From Dechloromonas sp. A34 (GTDB taxonomy: Bacteria > Pseudomonadota > Gammaproteobacteria > Burkholderiales > Rhodocyclaceae): DNA of 64,000 nucleotides. Position numbers and translations under genes: made by a program. The stretch covers positions 1 through 64,000 of the forward strand of contig NZ_CP102486.1 in assembly GCF_026261605.1 (NCBI RefSeq). The letters run 5' to 3'. Below the pieces are notes generated by a model. That model saw nothing but the letters and a program-made list of their open reading frames with translations, searched no databases and had not been told where the DNA came from. This document shows positions 30,328 through 40,886 of the stretch, in pieces. Within the stretch, counting starts at the first letter, position 1; each line of letters opens with the position of its first letter.

Positions 30328-31782
30328 ATGACACGTTTCGCTCCGGTCTACCGTGCCCTGGGCATGATCATCATGCTTTTCGGCCTGACCATGCTGGCTC
30401 CGCTGGTCGTCTCCTATGTCACCAATGACGGTGCCCAGTCGGCCTACGACGAGGCCTTCCTGCTGACCATGTTGAGCGGTGCCTTCCTCTGGTATCGCTA
30501 CCGCAATTGCAAACGCGACCTGAATATCCGGGACGGCTTCCTGATGGTCGTGCTGGTCTGGTCGGTCTTGCCGGCCTTTGCCGCCGTTCCGCTGATGATC
30601 CATCTCGGCATCAGCCATACCGATGCCTATTTCGAGACGGTGTCCGGCCTGACCACCACCGGTTCGACCGTGCTCAGCAATATCGACCGCCTGCCGATGT
30701 CGATCAACCTCTGGCGCCATCAGCTGGTCTGGGTCGGCGGCATGGGCCTGATCGTGCTGGCCATCGCCATTCTCCCATTGCTCGGGATCGGCGGTCGGCA
30801 GATGTTCAAGGCGGAGACACCGGGGCCGATGAAGGACGCGAAGATGACCCCGCGCATCGCCGAGACGGCGAAGGGCCTGTGGTTGGTCTATCTCGGCGTT
30901 TCCGTCGCCTGCATTCTCGCTTTCCGCTGGGCCGGCATGAGCTGGTTCGATGCGGTTTGCCATGGCTTCTCAACCATGGGTCTCGGCGGTTTTTCAACCC
31001 ACGATGCCAGCTTCGGTTTCTTTGATTCGCCGGCCATCGAGGCCGTCGCCATCGGTTTCATGCTGATGGCCGGGATGAATTTCGGCACGCTGTTCCTCGC
31101 GGTCAACGGGCGTTCGCTGCGTCCGTATCTGCGGGATCCCGAGGCCGGCTGGTTCCTCGGCGTGACGCTGCTCAGCGTCCTGGTCGTGGCGATGTACATC
31201 TGGAAGGATGGGGTTTATCACGACTTCGACACCGCACTCCGCCATTCGGCGTTCAACCTGGTGTCGATCGCCACGACCACCGGCTACGCCAGCGTCGATT
31301 TCGCCTTGTGGCCGATCTTCGCGCCCCTCTGGATGTTGTTTCTCTCCAGTTTCGTGACCAGTGCGGGCTCGACTGGCGGCGGCATCAAGATGATGCGGGC
31401 GCTCCTGCTCTACAAGCAGGTCTATCGGGAACTGCTGCGTGCCATGCATCCGAGTGCGGTCTATAACGTCCGGATCGGTGGCCAGGTGGCGCCGCAATCC
31501 ATCCTCTTCGCCGTGCTGGCCTTTGCCTTCATGTACATGGTCTGCATCGTCTCCCTGACATTGGTCATGGCCTTTACCGGGCTGGATATCGTCTCGGCGT
31601 TTACGGCGGTGGTGGCCAGCATCAACAATACTGGCCCGGGCCTGGGGGTGGTCGGCCCCGCGACGACTTACGAGGTTCTGGAAGACTTCCAGACCTGGAT
31701 CTGCATCTTCGCCATGCTGCTCGGCCGTCTCGAAATCTTTACCTTGCTGGTCGTGCTGACCCCCGCCTTCTGGCGGAAGTGA
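30328..31782 (+). CDS. trkH: Trk potassium transporter membrane subunit TrkH
   Basis: This is the inner-membrane K+ channel subunit, with 484 residues, at least ten hydrophobic segments and four pore-loop repeats. The selectivity-filter-like turns are visible as TTTGSTVL near residue 110, TMGLGGFSTHD near 217, TTTGYASVDF near 315 and NNTGPGLG near 433. The conserved TSAGSTGGGIKMMR block near residue 345 is also present. It is translated from an ATG nine bases after trkA. A strong terminator follows. Confidence 0.95.
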   Translation: MTRFAPVYRALGMIIMLFGLTMLAPLVVSYVTNDGAQSAYDEAFLLTMLSGAFLWYRYRNCKRDLNIRDGFLMVVLVWSVLPAFAAVPLMIHLGISHTDAYFETVSGLTTTGSTVLSNIDRLPMSINLWRHQLVWVGGMGLIVLAIAILPLLGIGGRQMFKAETPGPMKDAKMTPRIAETAKGLWLVYLGVSVACILAFRWAGMSWFDAVCHGFSTMGLGGFSTHDASFGFFDSPAIEAVAIGFMLMAGMNFGTLFLAVNGRSLRPYLRDPEAGWFLGVTLLSVLVVAMYIWKDGVYHDFDTALRHSAFNLVSIATTTGYASVDFALWPIFAPLWMLFLSSFVTSAGSTGGGIKMMRALLLYKQVYRELLRAMHPSAVYNVRIGGQVAPQSILFAVLAFAFMYMVCIVSLTLVMAFTGLDIVSAFTAVVASINNTGPGLGVVGPATTYEVLEDFQTWICIFAMLLGRLEIFTLLVVLTPAFWRK

Positions 31783-31791
31783 CCTGCGGCC

Positions 31792-31824
31792 CGGAAAGGC
31801 GGATAATCCCGCCTTTCCGATTTT
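31792..31824 (+). terminator. Intrinsic terminator after trkH
   Basis: A perfect 11-bp stem CGGAAAGGCGG / CCGCCTTTCCG with a six-base loop is followed by ATTTT. It ends 16 bases before the hemE GTG, so hemE depends on read-through or on a promoter that overlaps this hairpin. Confidence 0.8.
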
Positions 31825-31839
31825 CTGGCGGAGTCCCCC

Positions 31840-32907
31840 GTGAGCCGACCCAAGAACGACAATTTCCTGCGCGCCCTTCTCAAAGAGCCGACCGATTACA
31901 CCCCGCTCTGGCTGATGCGCCAGGCCGGCCGCTATCTGCCGGAATACTGCGAAACGCGCAAACGCGCCGGCAACTTCCTGAACCTGTGCAAGACGCCGTC
32001 GCTGGCCTGCGAAGTCACGCTGCAGCCGCTGGCGCGTTATGACCTCGACGCAGCCATCCTGTTCTCCGACATCCTGACGGTGCCGGATGCGATGGGGCTC
32101 GGCCTCTATTTCGCGGAGGGCGAGGGCCCGAAGTTCGAGCGGCCGCTGCGCGAGGAATGGGCGATCAACGACCTGACGGCGCCCGATCCTTACGATCATC
32201 TGCGCTACGTGATGGATGCCGTGGTCGAGATCCGCCGCGCCCTGGACAATTCTGTGCCGCTGATCGGCTTCTCCGGCAGCCCGTACACGCTCGCCTGCTA
32301 CATGGTCGAAGGGCAGGGCTCGAGCGATTTCCGCCATATCAAGGGCATGATGTACAACCGCCCGGATCTGCTGCACCGCATCCTGTCGGTGACCACCGAC
32401 TCGGTGATTTCCTACCTCAACGCCCAGATCGACAGCGGCGCCCAGGCAGTGATGATTTTCGATACCTGGGGCGGTTCGCTCTCTGCCGCCGCCTACCCGG
32501 AATTCTCCCTGCAGTACATGCAGCGCATCGTCGCCGGACTGAAGAAGGAAAAGGACGGCCAGCGCATTCCGAGTATCGTCTTCACCAAGAATGGCGGCCT
32601 CTGGCTTGAACAGATTGCCGGCATCGGCTGTGACGCAGTGGGCCTCGACTGGACCATCGACATCGGGGAAGCTCGCCGTCGCGTTGGCGACAAGGTGGCG
32701 CTGCAGGGCAACCTCGATCCGAATGTGCTCTTCGCCCAGCCGGAAATCGTCGCTGCCGAAGCGAAGAAGGTGCTCGACAGCTACGGTCCTGGTAACACCG
32801 GCCATGTTTTCAATCTCGGCCACGGTATCTCCCAATTCACGCCGCCGGACAGCGTGACGGCCTTGGTCGAGGCGGTGCACTCGCACAGTCGCCAATCGCG
32901 TAAGTAG
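31840..32907 (+). CDS. hemE: Uroporphyrinogen decarboxylase
   Basis: This heme-pathway enzyme converts uroporphyrinogen III to coproporphyrinogen III. The 355-residue protein carries the family N-terminal signature [15 protein letters not shown] near residue 24 and the second signature [16 protein letters not shown] near 143. The catalytic aspartate lies in [13 protein letters not shown]. The start is GTG at 31840 ([14 protein letters not shown]); the in-frame upstream bases belong to the trkH terminator. No other heme gene is adjacent. Confidence 0.96.
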   Translation: MSRPKNDNFLRALLKEPTDYTPLWLMRQAGRYLPEYCETRKRAGNFLNLCKTPSLACEVTLQPLARYDLDAAILFSDILTVPDAMGLGLYFAEGEGPKFERPLREEWAINDLTAPDPYDHLRYVMDAVVEIRRALDNSVPLIGFSGSPYTLACYMVEGQGSSDFRHIKGMMYNRPDLLHRILSVTTDSVISYLNAQIDSGAQAVMIFDTWGGSLSAAAYPEFSLQYMQRIVAGLKKEKDGQRIPSIVFTKNGGLWLEQIAGIGCDAVGLDWTIDIGEARRRVGDKVALQGNLDPNVLFAQPEIVAAEAKKVLDSYGPGNTGHVFNLGHGISQFTPPDSVTALVEAVHSHSRQSRK

Positions 32908-33204
32908 TATCCATAAACCGGGGGCAGAGCTTGACTTATACACAGAGTTTTGCCCTCCGGAAAAAATAAATGGCGAAATTGGCTTGACAGCGGCGATCCT
33001 GCATAAGCTGTTGAAATATAAGCAAACTTTGTTTTTCATGATATTTCGGAAAAAAGACAAAATCCTTTAATCACCGCTACTTAGCGTAACTTCCCCAGAA
33101 AAATCCACAAAGTTATCCACAGGTTTTGTGGTGGGTGAAATTCTCCGTTTTAATCGCGCCGCTCGCTGAATTTTGGAGAAACGACGGCCCCTGCCGGCAA
33201 AACC
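32908..33204. promoter_or_regulatory. AT-rich hemE-priA gap with DnaA boxes
   Basis: This 297-base gap is markedly more AT-rich than its neighbours. It contains a perfect DnaA box TTATCCACA (33113-33121) enclosed by the inverted repeat CCACAAA (33105-33111) / TTTGTGG (33125-33131), and a one-mismatch box TTATACACA (32936-32944). A TTGACA hexamer occurs at 32984-32989 but no convincing -10 follows at the right distance. It probably holds the priA promoter under DnaA influence; a secondary DnaA-binding locus is also possible. Confidence 0.5.
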
Positions 33205-35187
<1,983 letters not shown>

Positions 35188-35238
35188 CGGGCATGGCCCT
35201 TGCAGTGAGGTGAGTCCAAACACCGTACGGAGGTTGTC

Positions 35239-36222
35239 ATGAAAATCCAGGATTCGTCGGTTCAACTGTCGGCCAGCCATGAAGCGAGCCGCAGCCAGAC
35301 TGTGGAAATCACCCACGAGCAGGGCTTTCGCAAGCTATTCGACAGCCTCGCCGCTCCGCGCAGCGACGAGCAGAGCGAAGCCCGCCAGCGCGTCCAGAAG
35401 CTCTTGCAGTCGCTGATCGACGCCATCCTGGCGGCCATGGACGGCAAGAAATGCGAGGCAGACTTTGCCGCCTGCGATGCCGCCCCGCCGCTCGCCGAAG
35501 CGCCGCCCGGCCGACCGGAAATTGCCTGGCAACGGACGACGACCGAAAGGCTCAGCGAATCGGAAAAGACCACCGTTTGCGGCAAGGGGCAGGTCAATAC
35601 CTGTGACGGCCGGCAGATTGACTTCGATTTCTCGATGGCCATGGCGCGTGACTTTACCAGCACGAAAATAACCGACGAGAGCGGTACCGTCGCCTTGCGC
35701 GATCCGCTAATCCTCAGTTTCGACGGCAAGGCCTGCGAATTGACGGAAGAGGGCATCGCCTTCGACCTCAATGCCGATGGCAGCGCCGAGCAGATTCCCG
35801 GCCTCGGTAGCGGCAGCGCCTTCCTAGTCTTCGACCGCAACGGCAACGGCAAGGCCGACAACGGCAGCGAACTGTTCGGGGTCGCCAGTGGCAACGGCTT
35901 TGCCGACCTTGCCCAGCTCGACGGCGATCACAATGGCTGGATCGACGAGGCGGACCCGGCCTTCAAGCAACTCGCCGTATGGTCCGGTAGTGATTTCGCC
36001 TCCCTGACCGAGCGCGGGGTCGGGGCGCTGTACACCGGTTCGGTCGATGCCCCGTTCTCACTGAAAACCGGGGCCAACGAACTGCTCGGCCAGATCCGGG
36101 CGGCCGGGGTCTATCTGACCGAGGCCGGCGAGGTCGGCCATATGCAGCAGGTCGACCTCGCGGTTTCAGCCTCGCCGGGCGGAGACAAACAGCCAGCCGA
36201 GGGCCAGCAGCTGGCCGCCTAG
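35239..36222 (+). CDS. Uncharacterised protein with EF-hand-like calcium motifs
   Basis: This 327-residue protein has no signal peptide. The N-terminal third is polar and helical. The C-terminal half contains a run of Asp/Asn/Gly calcium-loop motifs: FDLNADG near residue 175, FDRNGNGKADNGSELFG near 197 and LDGDHNGWIDEAD near 228. This pattern is seen in cytoplasmic or type-I-secreted proteins related to RTX/hemolysin C-terminal modules. The ribosome site ACGGAGG is strong. The last 57 bases overlap the 3' end of the convergent MFS gene, so the tail may be poorly constrained. Calcium binding is a motif-based inference; the biological role is unknown. Confidence 0.7.
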   Translation: MKIQDSSVQLSASHEASRSQTVEITHEQGFRKLFDSLAAPRSDEQSEARQRVQKLLQSLIDAILAAMDGKKCEADFAACDAAPPLAEAPPGRPEIAWQRTTTERLSESEKTTVCGKGQVNTCDGRQIDFDFSMAMARDFTSTKITDESGTVALRDPLILSFDGKACELTEEGIAFDLNADGSAEQIPGLGSGSAFLVFDRNGNGKADNGSELFGVASGNGFADLAQLDGDHNGWIDEADPAFKQLAVWSGSDFASLTERGVGALYTGSVDAPFSLKTGANELLGQIRAAGVYLTEAGEVGHMQQVDLAVSASPGGDKQPAEGQQLAA

Positions 36223-37383
36223 CAGGGTAAAGAAGGCGGCGCGGAAGGCGGCGTCGGTCGCCCAGCCGGCCGCCTGCAGCGCATCAACCAGTCCGCCGAT
36301 ACCCCATTGCAAGCCGAAGGCGCCGGCAAAGACCAGCAGGTTGAGGGCGGTGTTGGCGCGTCCCGAAAGGTTGCTGGGAAAGGCCTGGGAGACCAGCGAA
36401 TAGGAAATGTTGGACAGCGAGAAGCAGATGCCGAGGACCGGCCACAGCAGGTTGCCGGCAAAGGTCGGTCGGCTGCTGATCAAGGCGAGCAGGGCGATAG
36501 CGACGACCATGGCCCCGAGGTAGACGCGTTCTAGCTTGATCCCGCGGTGGACCAGCTTGGTGGCGAAGAAGCCCATGAACAGGAAACCGGCGAGCATGGC
36601 GCCGCTCAGCCAGGTCAGGCGGATGGCGATGGCGGCGCCGTCCATGCCTTCGAGGACGGTCATCCAGCGCGAGGCCCACAGGCCCTGGACGGCCATGAAG
36701 CCGCCGGTGAACCAGAAACCCATTGGTGCATAGCGCCAGAAATGGCGGCTCGAGAAGACGGTCTTGACGCCGGCCAGTTGCGCCGCGATGCCGGTACCTT
36801 TTTCCTCGCTCTCCTTGTCGGGGGCGAGGAAGCCGATCAGCGCGGCGACTGCCAGCGTCGCCACGGCCAGGCCGAGGGCGATTTCGCGCCAGCTGGCGAA
36901 GCCGAGCGCCAGTTCCAGCGGCTTGGAGGCGGCCAGCGCGCCGAGTCCGCCGGAAGCCATGATCCAGCCGGTCAAGGACGCCTGGCGTTCGGGCGGAAAC
37001 CATTGGGCGAAGGCCTTGAACGACGCCATCAGGCAGGCCGAGACGCCAAGGCCGATCAAGGCGCGGCCGAGCGCCAGGCCGCCCAGGCCGTCGGCCAGGC
37101 CGAAGCTGGCAGCGCCAGCAGCCGCGATCAGCAGCAGTCCGGCTTCGACCCGGCGCGGCCCGAAGCGGTCGAGCAGCATGCCCAGCGGCAACTGGGCGGC
37201 ACCGAAGGCGAGGAAATAGGTGCTGGTCAGCAGGCCGAGCGCGTTGTCGCCGAGATCCAGCTCGCGAGCGAGGACCGGGCCGATCACGGCATTGGCGGTG
37301 CGATAGAGGTAGGATAGGAAATAGCCGGCCGCAAACGGCAGGAAGAGCCTGATCCACAGGCTGCGGGCATCGGGGTAAGTCAC
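36166..37383 (-). CDS. Major facilitator superfamily transporter
   Basis: The 405-residue protein has 12 predicted hydrophobic segments and MFS signatures: LDRFGPRRVEAG between segments 2 and 3 and ASFKAFAQWFPPERQASLTG between 4 and 5. The N-terminus (FAAGYFLSYLYRTANAVIGP) is like that of bacterial nitrate/nitrite-, glycerol-3-phosphate- or organic-anion-type carriers, but no motif fixes the substrate. A parS-like site lies 11 bases upstream of the start. The 3' end overlaps the calcium-motif gene on the opposite strand. Confidence 0.87.
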   Translation of the reverse strand: MTYPDARSLWIRLFLPFAAGYFLSYLYRTANAVIGPVLARELDLGDNALGLLTSTYFLAFGAAQLPLGMLLDRFGPRRVEAGLLLIAAAGAASFGLADGLGGLALGRALIGLGVSACLMASFKAFAQWFPPERQASLTGWIMASGGLGALAASKPLELALGFASWREIALGLAVATLAVAALIGFLAPDKESEEKGTGIAAQLAGVKTVFSSRHFWRYAPMGFWFTGGFMAVQGLWASRWMTVLEGMDGAAIAIRLTWLSGAMLAGFLFMGFFATKLVHRGIKLERVYLGAMVVAIALLALISSRPTFAGNLLWPVLGICFSLSNISYSLVSQAFPSNLSGRANTALNLLVFAGAFGLQWGIGGLVDALQAAGWATDAAFRAAFFTLLGGQLLALGWLFVSARRG

Positions 37384-37393
37384 GGGTTCTCCG

Positions 37394-37407
37394 GTTTCAC
37401 GTGGAAC
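37394..37407. promoter_or_regulatory. parS: parS-type site 4 (GTTTCACGTGGAAC)
   Basis: The sequence is identical to site 1 and differs by one base from the perfect palindrome. It lies in the 42-base gap between the MOSC and MFS genes, both on the minus strand. Confidence 0.75.
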
Positions 37408-37425
37408 GGCTGGTCGGGCCGGCGG

Positions 37426-38082
37426 TTATTGTTGGGCTTGTTGAGCGAGCCATCTGACCCGGTTCTCGATCTTTTGTTTCCACTGGCCGGCGATACCGGG
37501 TAACGCAGCCAGTTTTTCGAGATCGGCCAGCGGCGGGCGATGGGCCTGCCAGAGCAGCATCGCTTCGGCCAGCGAGCAGGCAGCGGCTGCTTGTTCCAGC
37601 AGCAGCGGGTCGCCGGGGGCGACCTGGCCGGGCGTCAGAACCCGCCAGTACCAGCCGGTCAGCCGCTCCTCGGCGATGAAGGCGGCCATGCCATCGCAGG
37701 CGAAACGTTCGTCGATTTTCCAGCACGGGCTGCGTGGCTGGCAGACCTGCAGGCGGGCGCCGCCGAGTTGCCAGATGTCGCCGATCCGGACGTCGCTTTC
37801 GTCGAGATCGGGGGTCGAGATGTTTTCGCCCATGCTGCCGGGGACGAGTTGCGGCGCAGCCTCGGGGAAGCGGGCGGCGAGCCGAGCGAAATGGCCGGCG
37901 GGGTAGAGATGGACGGCCTTTTCCGGACCGCCATGGACACGGCGGTCGGCCTGCTGGTCGCCGGCCAGACCGTCGACGCCGATGGTCAGCGCCTGGTGGA
38001 CCGCTTGCTTGTAGATGCCGCTCGGGCGGCCGGATTCAGGGAGCGGCCGGATGCCGCCGATAAACAGGGAGATATGTGCCAT
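37426..38082 (-). CDS. MOSC domain protein, YiiM-like
   Basis: MOSC proteins bind molybdenum cofactor and in YiiM reduce N-hydroxylated substrates. The 218-residue protein has the family opening (GIRPLPESGRPSGIYKQAV), then VDGLAGDQQADRRVHGG and MGENIST. The conserved cofactor-binding cysteine lies in QPRSPCWKIDERF near residue 120. A C-terminal helical 3-alpha extension of about 60 residues is also typical of YiiM. It precedes the MFS gene and follows the ROK kinase gene with an 18-base gap. Confidence 0.88.
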   Translation of the reverse strand: MAHISLFIGGIRPLPESGRPSGIYKQAVHQALTIGVDGLAGDQQADRRVHGGPEKAVHLYPAGHFARLAARFPEAAPQLVPGSMGENISTPDLDESDVRIGDIWQLGGARLQVCQPRSPCWKIDERFACDGMAAFIAEERLTGWYWRVLTPGQVAPGDPLLLEQAAAACSLAEAMLLWQAHRPPLADLEKLAALPGIAGQWKQKIENRVRWLAQQAQQ

Positions 38083-38100
38083 GGTCGCGAAATTGTGCCA

Positions 38101-38997
38101 TCAATCCCACAGCCACGCCGCGCCGCGTACTCCCGATGAGTCGCCATGGCTCGGCGGCACGATACGGGTTAGGCAGGTATCCGAAAAAACGTACGGCCAA
38201 CAGGCGGCCGGCAGGTTGCTATAGAGGCGCTGCAGGTTGGACAGGCCGCCGCCGAGCACGATGACCTGCGGGTCGAGCAGGTTGATGACGCCGGCCAGCG
38301 CTTTTCCCAGGCGCGCTTCGTAGCGTTGCAGCGACGCTTCACAGGCTGCATCGCCGCTGGCAGCGTGGGCGGCGATGGCCACGGCATCGAGCGATTGTCC
38401 CGTCCGCACCCAATGGTCGACGGCCAGTGCCGGGCCGCTGAGATAGGTTTCGATGCAGCCTTGCCGGCCGCAGTAGCACGGCGGTAGCGGCAAATCGTCG
38501 GGCCCGGGCAGAGGCAGGGGGTTGTGCCCCCATTCGCCGGAAATGGCGTTGGCGCCGCTCAGCACCTGCCGGTTGACGACGATGCCGCCGCCAACCCCGG
38601 TGCCGAGGATGACGCCGAAGATGACCTCCGCATCGTGCCCGCTGCCGTCGACGGCTTCGGAGAGCGCAAAGCAGTTGGCGTCGTTGGCCAGACGGACCGG
38701 GCGCTGCAGAACGGCCTGCAAATCCCGGCGCAGGGGCTTGCCGATCAGGCAGGTCGAGTTTGCATTCTTGATCAGGCCGCTGGCCGGTGACTCGGCTCCC
38801 GGGATGGCGATGCCGACCGAGCCGCGCCGACCAAGTTCGTTCTCGACCGTTTCGACCAGCCCGGCCACGGCCATCAGCGTTGCCATGTATTCGCCCTGTG
38901 GCGTTGGGATGCGGCGGCGCAGCAAGGCCTGGCCGTCATCGGCCAGCGCGACGACTTCTATCTTCGTTCCCCCAAGATCGATCCCGATACGTAACAT
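38101..38997 (-). CDS. ROK-family sugar kinase (fructokinase/N-acetylglucosamine kinase-like), 5' end replaced by integrative element
   Basis: This is an ATP-dependent hexose kinase of the ROK family, 298 residues from the ATG at 38997. Motifs are IGIDLGGTKIE (ATP phosphate loop) and the ROK zinc site CYCGRQGCIETYLSGPA near residue 178, preceded by GEWGHNPLP; VILGTGVGGGIV and VIVLGGGLSN are also present. The substrate cannot be fixed from sequence. The first 13 codons (MLRIGIDLGGTKI) use AT-rich codons and belong to an inserted element. The displaced native 5' end, encoding LRIGVDLGGTKI, is found 6.1 kb away at 45073-45109. No clear ribosome site precedes the new ATG. Confidence 0.87.
   Translation of the reverse strand: MLRIGIDLGGTKIEVVALADDGQALLRRRIPTPQGEYMATLMAVAGLVETVENELGRRGSVGIAIPGAESPASGLIKNANSTCLIGKPLRRDLQAVLQRPVRLANDANCFALSEAVDGSGHDAEVIFGVILGTGVGGGIVVNRQVLSGANAISGEWGHNPLPLPGPDDLPLPPCYCGRQGCIETYLSGPALAVDHWVRTGQSLDAVAIAAHAASGDAACEASLQRYEARLGKALAGVINLLDPQVIVLGGGLSNLQRLYSNLPAACWPYVFSDTCLTRIVPPSHGDSSGVRGAAWLWD
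38956..38997. other. attL: Element left junction (att-like), recoded kinase 5' end
   Basis: This stretch and 45071-45112 encode the same peptide core (LRIG-DLGGTKI) on the minus strand with many synonymous differences. They share the uninterrupted core TATCTT (38959-38964), after which the kinase body continues on this side only. This is how a tyrosine-recombinase element looks after entering the 5' end of a coding gene and carrying in a substitute start. The exact crossover lies within a few bases of the core. Confidence 0.65.
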
Positions 38998-39035
38998 ATT
39001 GAAATAAAACAAATATTAATAATTTCGTTATTAAT

Positions 39036-39055
39036 TAGCTACGCAATTGGCTACA
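39036..39055. repeat. Left arm repeats TAGCTACG / GGCTACA
   Basis: TAGCTACG (39036-39043) and GGCTACA (39049-39055) are repeated in the same orientation near the right end of the element. They are candidate arm-type integrase binding sites and lie in the leader of the regenerated kinase gene. Confidence 0.5.
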
Positions 39056-39235
39056 ATAATACTTTAGCGTGCAACCGAGACATAGTGTTGACTGTGAGGT
39101 GATTGCAAGCGATTTCAATTTTATAGCTGGAGAAAGGCGAGTTGTCCTTGTTTTTCATTGACGGGCTCGATTGAGAACAAAACCTATTGCAGTAAAAAGA
39201 TTGGTGGCTATAAAAAGATAGTTGCCCCTCTTTCA

Positions 39236-40459
39236 TTAAAGCTTCTGAAGTTCTGCAAGTTCCCGTTTAAGTTCTTCGAGTTTAAGTCGTTGGTTCAAAT
39301 ACTTGTTGTCATAAGCGGTTTTTGCAGATGCTCGTGCTCTGCCGCACACTAGCAGTTCTGGCATTGGAATATTATCGGCTCTGCATTCTGGCGCTGGACG
39401 ATAGATTGCATCAAAGTCCGGGATCTTTTTGGCCAAGGAATCAATGTCGGCAATCAATGCAGCTCGCCTTTCGAGTCGATCTAATCTAATTTCATTACGA
39501 ACCCGTTCGTTTTGCCGTCGAATTTCTTCCCCTTTCGCTAAAGCAATAGCAACCTCAGTATCGTGTATGCGCTTATTTACATCTTCAAGGCTAGTTTTCG
39601 TTCTCAGAACCTTTTCTACAATGCTCGTAAAACCAAATATTGGCTCCACACAGTATTTGCAGTTGGCCTCTATATTCAATATATTGTTATTGGTGAGTAT
39701 TATTCTGTCTTGATTTGTAGTCGTGTTAACGTACAGCATCCAGCGATATTTTTCTTCTCCGCCAAAAAAAACAAGTCTGTTTGTTTGAGCGCTAACGATA
39801 TAGCTTCCAGGAGGGAGCTTGATTGAAAAATTACCGTTTGAATCGGTTACACTGGATGCAATCGGTTTTAAAAGTGTTTCTGCTTTATATTCGTAGGGAT
39901 TCTCTAAGTAGGTTTTGTAAAACTTAATTAACGAAATCAATTCATCTCTGTATTCATACAGGGATAGCAAATCTGCTGATTTGACTCTCTGCTGAAGTGT
40001 TTCCTCCTCCGCTATTGCTGATGAGCGCTGCCGTCGGATTAAATATTCCATTTCGTTAGCTGAGTACGCATTCACCTCAACGGCACCAAGTCTAATGTTC
40101 TCGCGACCTCTTGTTGAAACGAAAATCTCGCCTTTAATTGACGCGGGCGATTGGCTATTTTCATAGAGTACTACTGCGAAAACAAAAACTATCAGAGTAA
40201 TAACGAAGGCAGTGACTTTAAGCTTGGATAGTTGACGAAAATATAAAGATAGCTTGGTATAAAGTCCAATTTCGTCGGAAATGTCCAGAGATATTAAATC
40301 GTTCTCGGATGATTTATCTGCGGTGCTGCCATATGGTTTTGACGGAATGCAGGGAGCTACGGCTTTGCTATAGATTACCCCGCAGTGTGGGCACTCTTCG
40401 TTAGCCGCGCTGTCTCTCTCTTGCCGTTCATAGCCACATTTGACGCAAACCTTGTCCAT
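39236..40459 (-). CDS. Unknown zinc-ribbon, single-pass membrane protein (element cargo)
   Basis: I do not recognise a named family for this 407-residue protein. The N-terminus has a two-pair cysteine ribbon (CVKC at 5-8, CPHC at 23-26), followed by a polar linker and one transmembrane helix at about 82-99. Beyond the membrane a beta-sandwich-like segment resembles a carboxypeptidase-regulatory/transthyretin fold (TDSNGNFSIKLPPGSYIVSA, about 208-227). A long charged coiled coil (about 285-350) and a second Cys pair (CRADNIPMPELLVC) come next, then a helical Leu/Glu/Lys tail. The ribbon would face the cytoplasm and the coiled coil the periplasm, or the reverse. Codon use is AT-rich like the rest of the element. 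It is the only evident cargo gene. Confidence 0.7.
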   Translation of the reverse strand: MDKVCVKCGYERQERDSAANEECPHCGVIYSKAVAPCIPSKPYGSTADKSSENDLISLDISDEIGLYTKLSLYFRQLSKLKVTAFVITLIVFVFAVVLYENSQSPASIKGEIFVSTRGRENIRLGAVEVNAYSANEMEYLIRRQRSSAIAEEETLQQRVKSADLLSLYEYRDELISLIKFYKTYLENPYEYKAETLLKPIASSVTDSNGNFSIKLPPGSYIVSAQTNRLVFFGGEEKYRWMLYVNTTTNQDRIILTNNNILNIEANCKYCVEPIFGFTSIVEKVLRTKTSLEDVNKRIHDTEVAIALAKGEEIRRQNERVRNEIRLDRLERRAALIADIDSLAKKIPDFDAIYRPAPECRADNIPMPELLVCGRARASAKTAYDNKYLNQRLKLEELKRELAELQKL

Positions 40460-40878
40460 ATCACGCTTTATCCATCGTCAATAAGTTAGAACTATAGCAT
40501 GTTGAGCGGAGCTTGATTTTTGGGGGCGTGGATTAGTGGGTGGCAGATTAGTTAGTGTTAAGGGGTGACCAGAAGCGTCGTTAGTAGATCGCTTAGGTGG
40601 TCCTCCCTAGCGCATGTAACGGCAAGCCTTAGCGGTGTAAAACATGAATTATTGCTAGTGGGGCGCCGTAGCTTCCAGCCTGGTCTCTATGGTTGGCGAG
40701 CTATTAGATGGCTCTTCAAAAAATCCTTGTGGGGCGATTATTTAGTCATGTTAACGATAAAAAGCTGTTGCGCCACCTTTAAGAATTTGACACAAATCTC
40801 CACGGTCGATTTTTTGTGGGAATTATCTTAAATTCTCATAAGGTGACGATTTGGTTCGCTTCTGTGTTTAATGTTGGT
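40460..40878. other. Gene-poor AT-rich stretch between cargo gene and IS-interrupted rep-like gene
   Basis: I see no convincing gene on either strand. A plus-strand frame at 40565-40831 lacks a ribosome site and any recognisable motif. The stretch presumably holds the promoter of the minus-strand cargo gene (a TATAGT hexamer reads on the minus strand near 40493-40498). Confidence 0.4.
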
Positions 40879-40886
40879 TTAGCTAT

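Noticed and set aside
38998..39060. A tRNA gene as the integration target at the element's left end
   Set aside because: P4-type integrases often use tRNA genes, so I looked for one. No cloverleaf-capable sequence or CCA-type end is present at either junction, and the shared sequence is kinase coding DNA.
40565..40831. Plus-strand 88-codon frame inside the element
   Set aside because: No ribosome site, no motif, and irregular composition. It lies in the leader of the minus-strand cargo gene, so it is treated as chance.
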